A stretch of DNA of 16,090 nt from the NCBI GenBank assembly GCA_910587225.1, contig CAJULT010000007.1, positions 39,160 through 55,249 of the forward strand, written 5' to 3'. The position numbers and the translations under genes are program-made. This document shows, piece by piece, positions 13,590-16,090 of the stretch. The notes under the pieces were generated by a model, which saw only the letters and a list, made by a program, of their open reading frames with translations, was not told the DNA's origin and made no database searches. The first letter of the stretch is position 1. Every line of letters starts with the position of its first letter. Source of the DNA: an uncultured Christensenellaceae bacterium (GTDB lineage: Bacteria; Bacillota; Clostridia; Christensenellales; UBA1242).

Positions 13590-14389
13590 TGCAGGAAGAT
13601 ATAATTTATCTGCTATCAAGTACTAAATATGATAATGTGGAAACCAAACAAGATAGAGATCTTGCGAACTTATGTGGGCGGTTTGGCTACACGCAAAGTC
13701 AATTTGACAGGTTGAAAGATTATCTTGCCAAAGGTACAGAAATTGAACGGGAAGGCAGACAAACGATCGTTGGCTTTGAAGATACTTTCTCTGGGACAGA
13801 CAAGGTTACCTTTGAAGTGCTTAAAAAAGATGATCCGCTTGGGGCTGTGCTGGGGACTATCACAAACTGCTGTCAAGAGATAGATGACAGTGGCGAAAGT
13901 TGCATGAAACATGGTATGATAGATGCAAATGGCGGATTTGTAGTATTTAAACAAAACGGACAAATAGTCGGTCAGTCTTGGATATGGTATGACGAGCAAA
14001 CTCACAAGCTTTGTTTTGACAATGTGGAAGTGCCTCGCTCTCGCAAGAAAGACATATACAAAGAGGGTGCTGACTTTGCGGGCTGTCTTCTTCGTGCAGC
14101 CAAAGCAATGGTGGGCGCTATGGCAGAAAAGGGCTATATTGTTGAGTCCGTTACTATGGGCAAAGGTTACAATGATATTCTCGATCTTGTTCGAGATAAC
14201 TATGTCAGCATTGAAACCTATATCAAGGCAGTTAAAGTGGACAAAGATAATGGATTATTAAAGTCATCGCAGCAGGTTAGGCTGCTTGGAGCTGAAAAAT
14301 CGCTTTTGGGTAAATCGCCAAGCGGAATTTATACAGACACTAAACAAGGTGAACTTGTGATTTATACAAGTGAAAATGAAGATGAATAA
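13472..14389 (+). CDS. C-terminal part of the frameshifted LRR protein, unnamed GNAT-like domain
   Basis: This is a 305-residue frame from the first ATG. That ATG has no convincing ribosome site, and coding sense extends upstream to 13403 (residues such as NFLIENFTAQGF), so it is better read as the end of the preceding LRR gene. Residues 1-100 are helical and charged. Residues about 110-235 hold a compact domain with conserved-looking marks. These are DPLGAVLG, TNCCQ (Cys133-Cys134), GESC..HG (Cys144, His147), GGFVVF, GQSWIWYD, FDNVEVP and a GYIVESVTMGKGYND end. Alternating strands and a late helix resemble an acetyltransferase (GNAT-like) fold, and I recall similar stretches in phage-type proteins. 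This is low-confidence inference. It is followed by a strong terminator. The mutated gene could still yield two separate polypeptides. Confidence 0.7.
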   Translation: MADEKSERDFTTAAYNRFEEIEKELYNKEVHTNTDADRLMQEDIIYLLSSTKYDNVETKQDRDLANLCGRFGYTQSQFDRLKDYLAKGTEIEREGRQTIVGFEDTFSGTDKVTFEVLKKDDPLGAVLGTITNCCQEIDDSGESCMKHGMIDANGGFVVFKQNGQIVGQSWIWYDEQTHKLCFDNVEVPRSRKKDIYKEGADFAGCLLRAAKAMVGAMAEKGYIVESVTMGKGYNDILDLVRDNYVSIETYIKAVKVDKDNGLLKSSQQVRLLGAEKSLLGKSPSGIYTDTKQGELVIYTSENEDE

Positions 14390-14393
14390 GGGC

Positions 14394-14419
14394 AGGCAAG
14401 CGGCTTGCCTTTATTTTTT
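14394..14419 (+). terminator. terminator of the LRR gene
   Basis: A 7-bp stem AGGCAAG/CTTGCCT (14394-14400 with 14404-14410) has a 3-nt loop and is followed by TTATTTTTT. It begins 5 nt after the stop and separates the LRR gene from the 23S unit. Confidence 0.92.
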
Positions 14420-14514
14420 CGCTGTTTTTGGGGTGAAATTTATAAAAGTTCGAAAAATTTTTTCTTTATAAATTTGGTTTTTTCAAGACTTTTCAAGGGT
14501 TATTTTATGCAAAA

Positions 14515-14541
14515 CCGCGAACACTCGGTGGGGTGTCGCGG
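14515..14541. repeat. GC-rich hairpin upstream of the 23S promoter
   Basis: CCGCGA (14515-14520) pairs with TCGCGG (14536-14541). After one bulged A, CAC pairs with GTG, leaving an 8-nt loop. It is a lone GC-rich island in very A+T-rich DNA, 60 nt before the -35. On the minus strand it is followed by TTTTG, so a weak minus-strand terminator is possible. Function unknown. Confidence 0.4.
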
Positions 14542-14559
14542 TCACCTTGGAAAAAGTCC

Positions 14560-14630
14560 AAAAAAAAGTTAAAAATTTTTTATTTTTTTTGAAAAAACTG
14601 TTGACATGGCCTTTTTGATTGTGTTATTAT
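14560..14630 (+). promoter_or_regulatory. rRNA promoter of the 23S unit with AT-rich upstream element
   Basis: TTGACA (14601-14606) and TATTAT (14625-14630) are 18 nt apart. The 40 nt before the -35 are almost pure A- and T-tracts, as in UP elements of rRNA promoters. Transcription should start near 14637, about 240 nt before mature 23S. The rest of the 14420-14600 gap holds the hairpin at 14515-14541 and no gene. Confidence 0.75.
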
Positions 14631-14634
14631 AGCC

Positions 14635-14875
14635 ATGCTGACACGCAAGAAGGTGCGGATGCACCCGTCAGCATAGATCCTTGACAACTACATAATTTAT
14701 AATACAACAGAGATGTTGTACGAGAAACAAATATCAATATTACGTAACAAGTAATACGATAATTTGCAAATTTCAATTTACGTCGAGTAAATTAAAATGT
14801 CTTATTAAATCTTTAAGATTTTAAGCAAAAATGCTAAGATAATCCAATTCAAAATTTTCTTTAATGAAAATATTT
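14635..14875 (+). other. structured leader of the 23S rRNA precursor
   Basis: The leader opens with ATGCTGAC (14635-14642) pairing with GTCAGCAT (14667-14674) around an inner GGTGC-GGAT-GCACC hairpin (14652-14665). GATCCTTGACAACTACATAA (14676-14695) resembles the segment usually found in 16S-23S spacers of Bacillota. TACAACA-GAGA-TGTTGTA (14703-14720) is a second perfect hairpin. ATTTTC/GAAAAT (14854-14859 with 14866-14871) lies just before the mature 23S. These are probably processing and antitermination elements. No coding sequence is seen here. Confidence 0.6.

Positions 14876-16090
<1,215 letters not shown>

Noticed and set aside
14681..14703. TTGACA and TATAAT in the 23S leader as a second promoter
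   Set aside because: The spacing is 11 nt, too short; the segment matches a 16S-23S spacer-like motif instead.

Overview
The window reads like a chromosome segment of a low-GC Bacillota bacterium, most likely an uncultured Clostridia-type lineage. The reasons are the A+T-rich DNA, near-consensus sigma-A promoters, strong AGGAGG-type ribosome sites, many hairpin-plus-T-run terminators, the tRNAs, and gene families typical of Clostridia (EFR1-type flavodoxin/ferredoxin protein, YcxB-like and BspA-type LRR proteins). TGA is used as a stop (asd, dapA, EFR1) and TGG for Trp, so the ordinary bacterial code applies. Lineage placement below class level is inference.

Layout. (1) 1-1124: the 3' part of a polytopic MATE-like membrane protein, then a 101-residue three-helix membrane protein with its own perfect promoter and terminator. 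(2) 1185-3692, plus strand: an overlapping asd-dapA-dapB operon that takes aspartyl phosphate to tetrahydrodipicolinate (lysine and diaminopimelate synthesis). (3) 6549-3718, minus strand: an operon of a 515-residue SDR-family protein with a degenerate zinc-ribbon-like tail, an EFR1-type flavodoxin/ferredoxin protein and an overlapping HIT hydrolase. A shared bidirectional terminator separates it from dapB. (4) 8179-6665, minus strand: tRNA-Ser(GCT), a degenerate tRNA-3'-like piece between two terminators, a stand-alone Nif3/YqfO-type PII-like domain protein, and a lipoprotein with an internal duplication. (5) 8325-10789, plus strand: an HD-domain protein, then a highly unusual 571-residue membrane-anchored helical repeat protein behind a perfect TTGACA-N17-TATAAT promoter. 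(6) 10839-14419, plus strand: tRNA-Ala(TGC), a small DUF4234-like membrane protein, a YcxB-like protein, and a large BspA-type LRR protein split by a -1 frameshift. (7) 14420-16090: a 23S rRNA gene, cut by the right edge, with its own promoter, AT-rich upstream element and structured leader, and with no 16S gene directly upstream.

No phage, transposon, CRISPR or recognisable defence cassette is visible. The most interesting items are the free-standing 23S transcription unit, the frameshifted cytoplasmic LRR fusion whose C-terminal domain I cannot name, the 571-residue repeat protein, the SDR with a zinc-ribbon-like domain that has lost its metal ligands, and a window-wide habit of very short 5' leaders (-10 box only 14-30 nt from the start codon).
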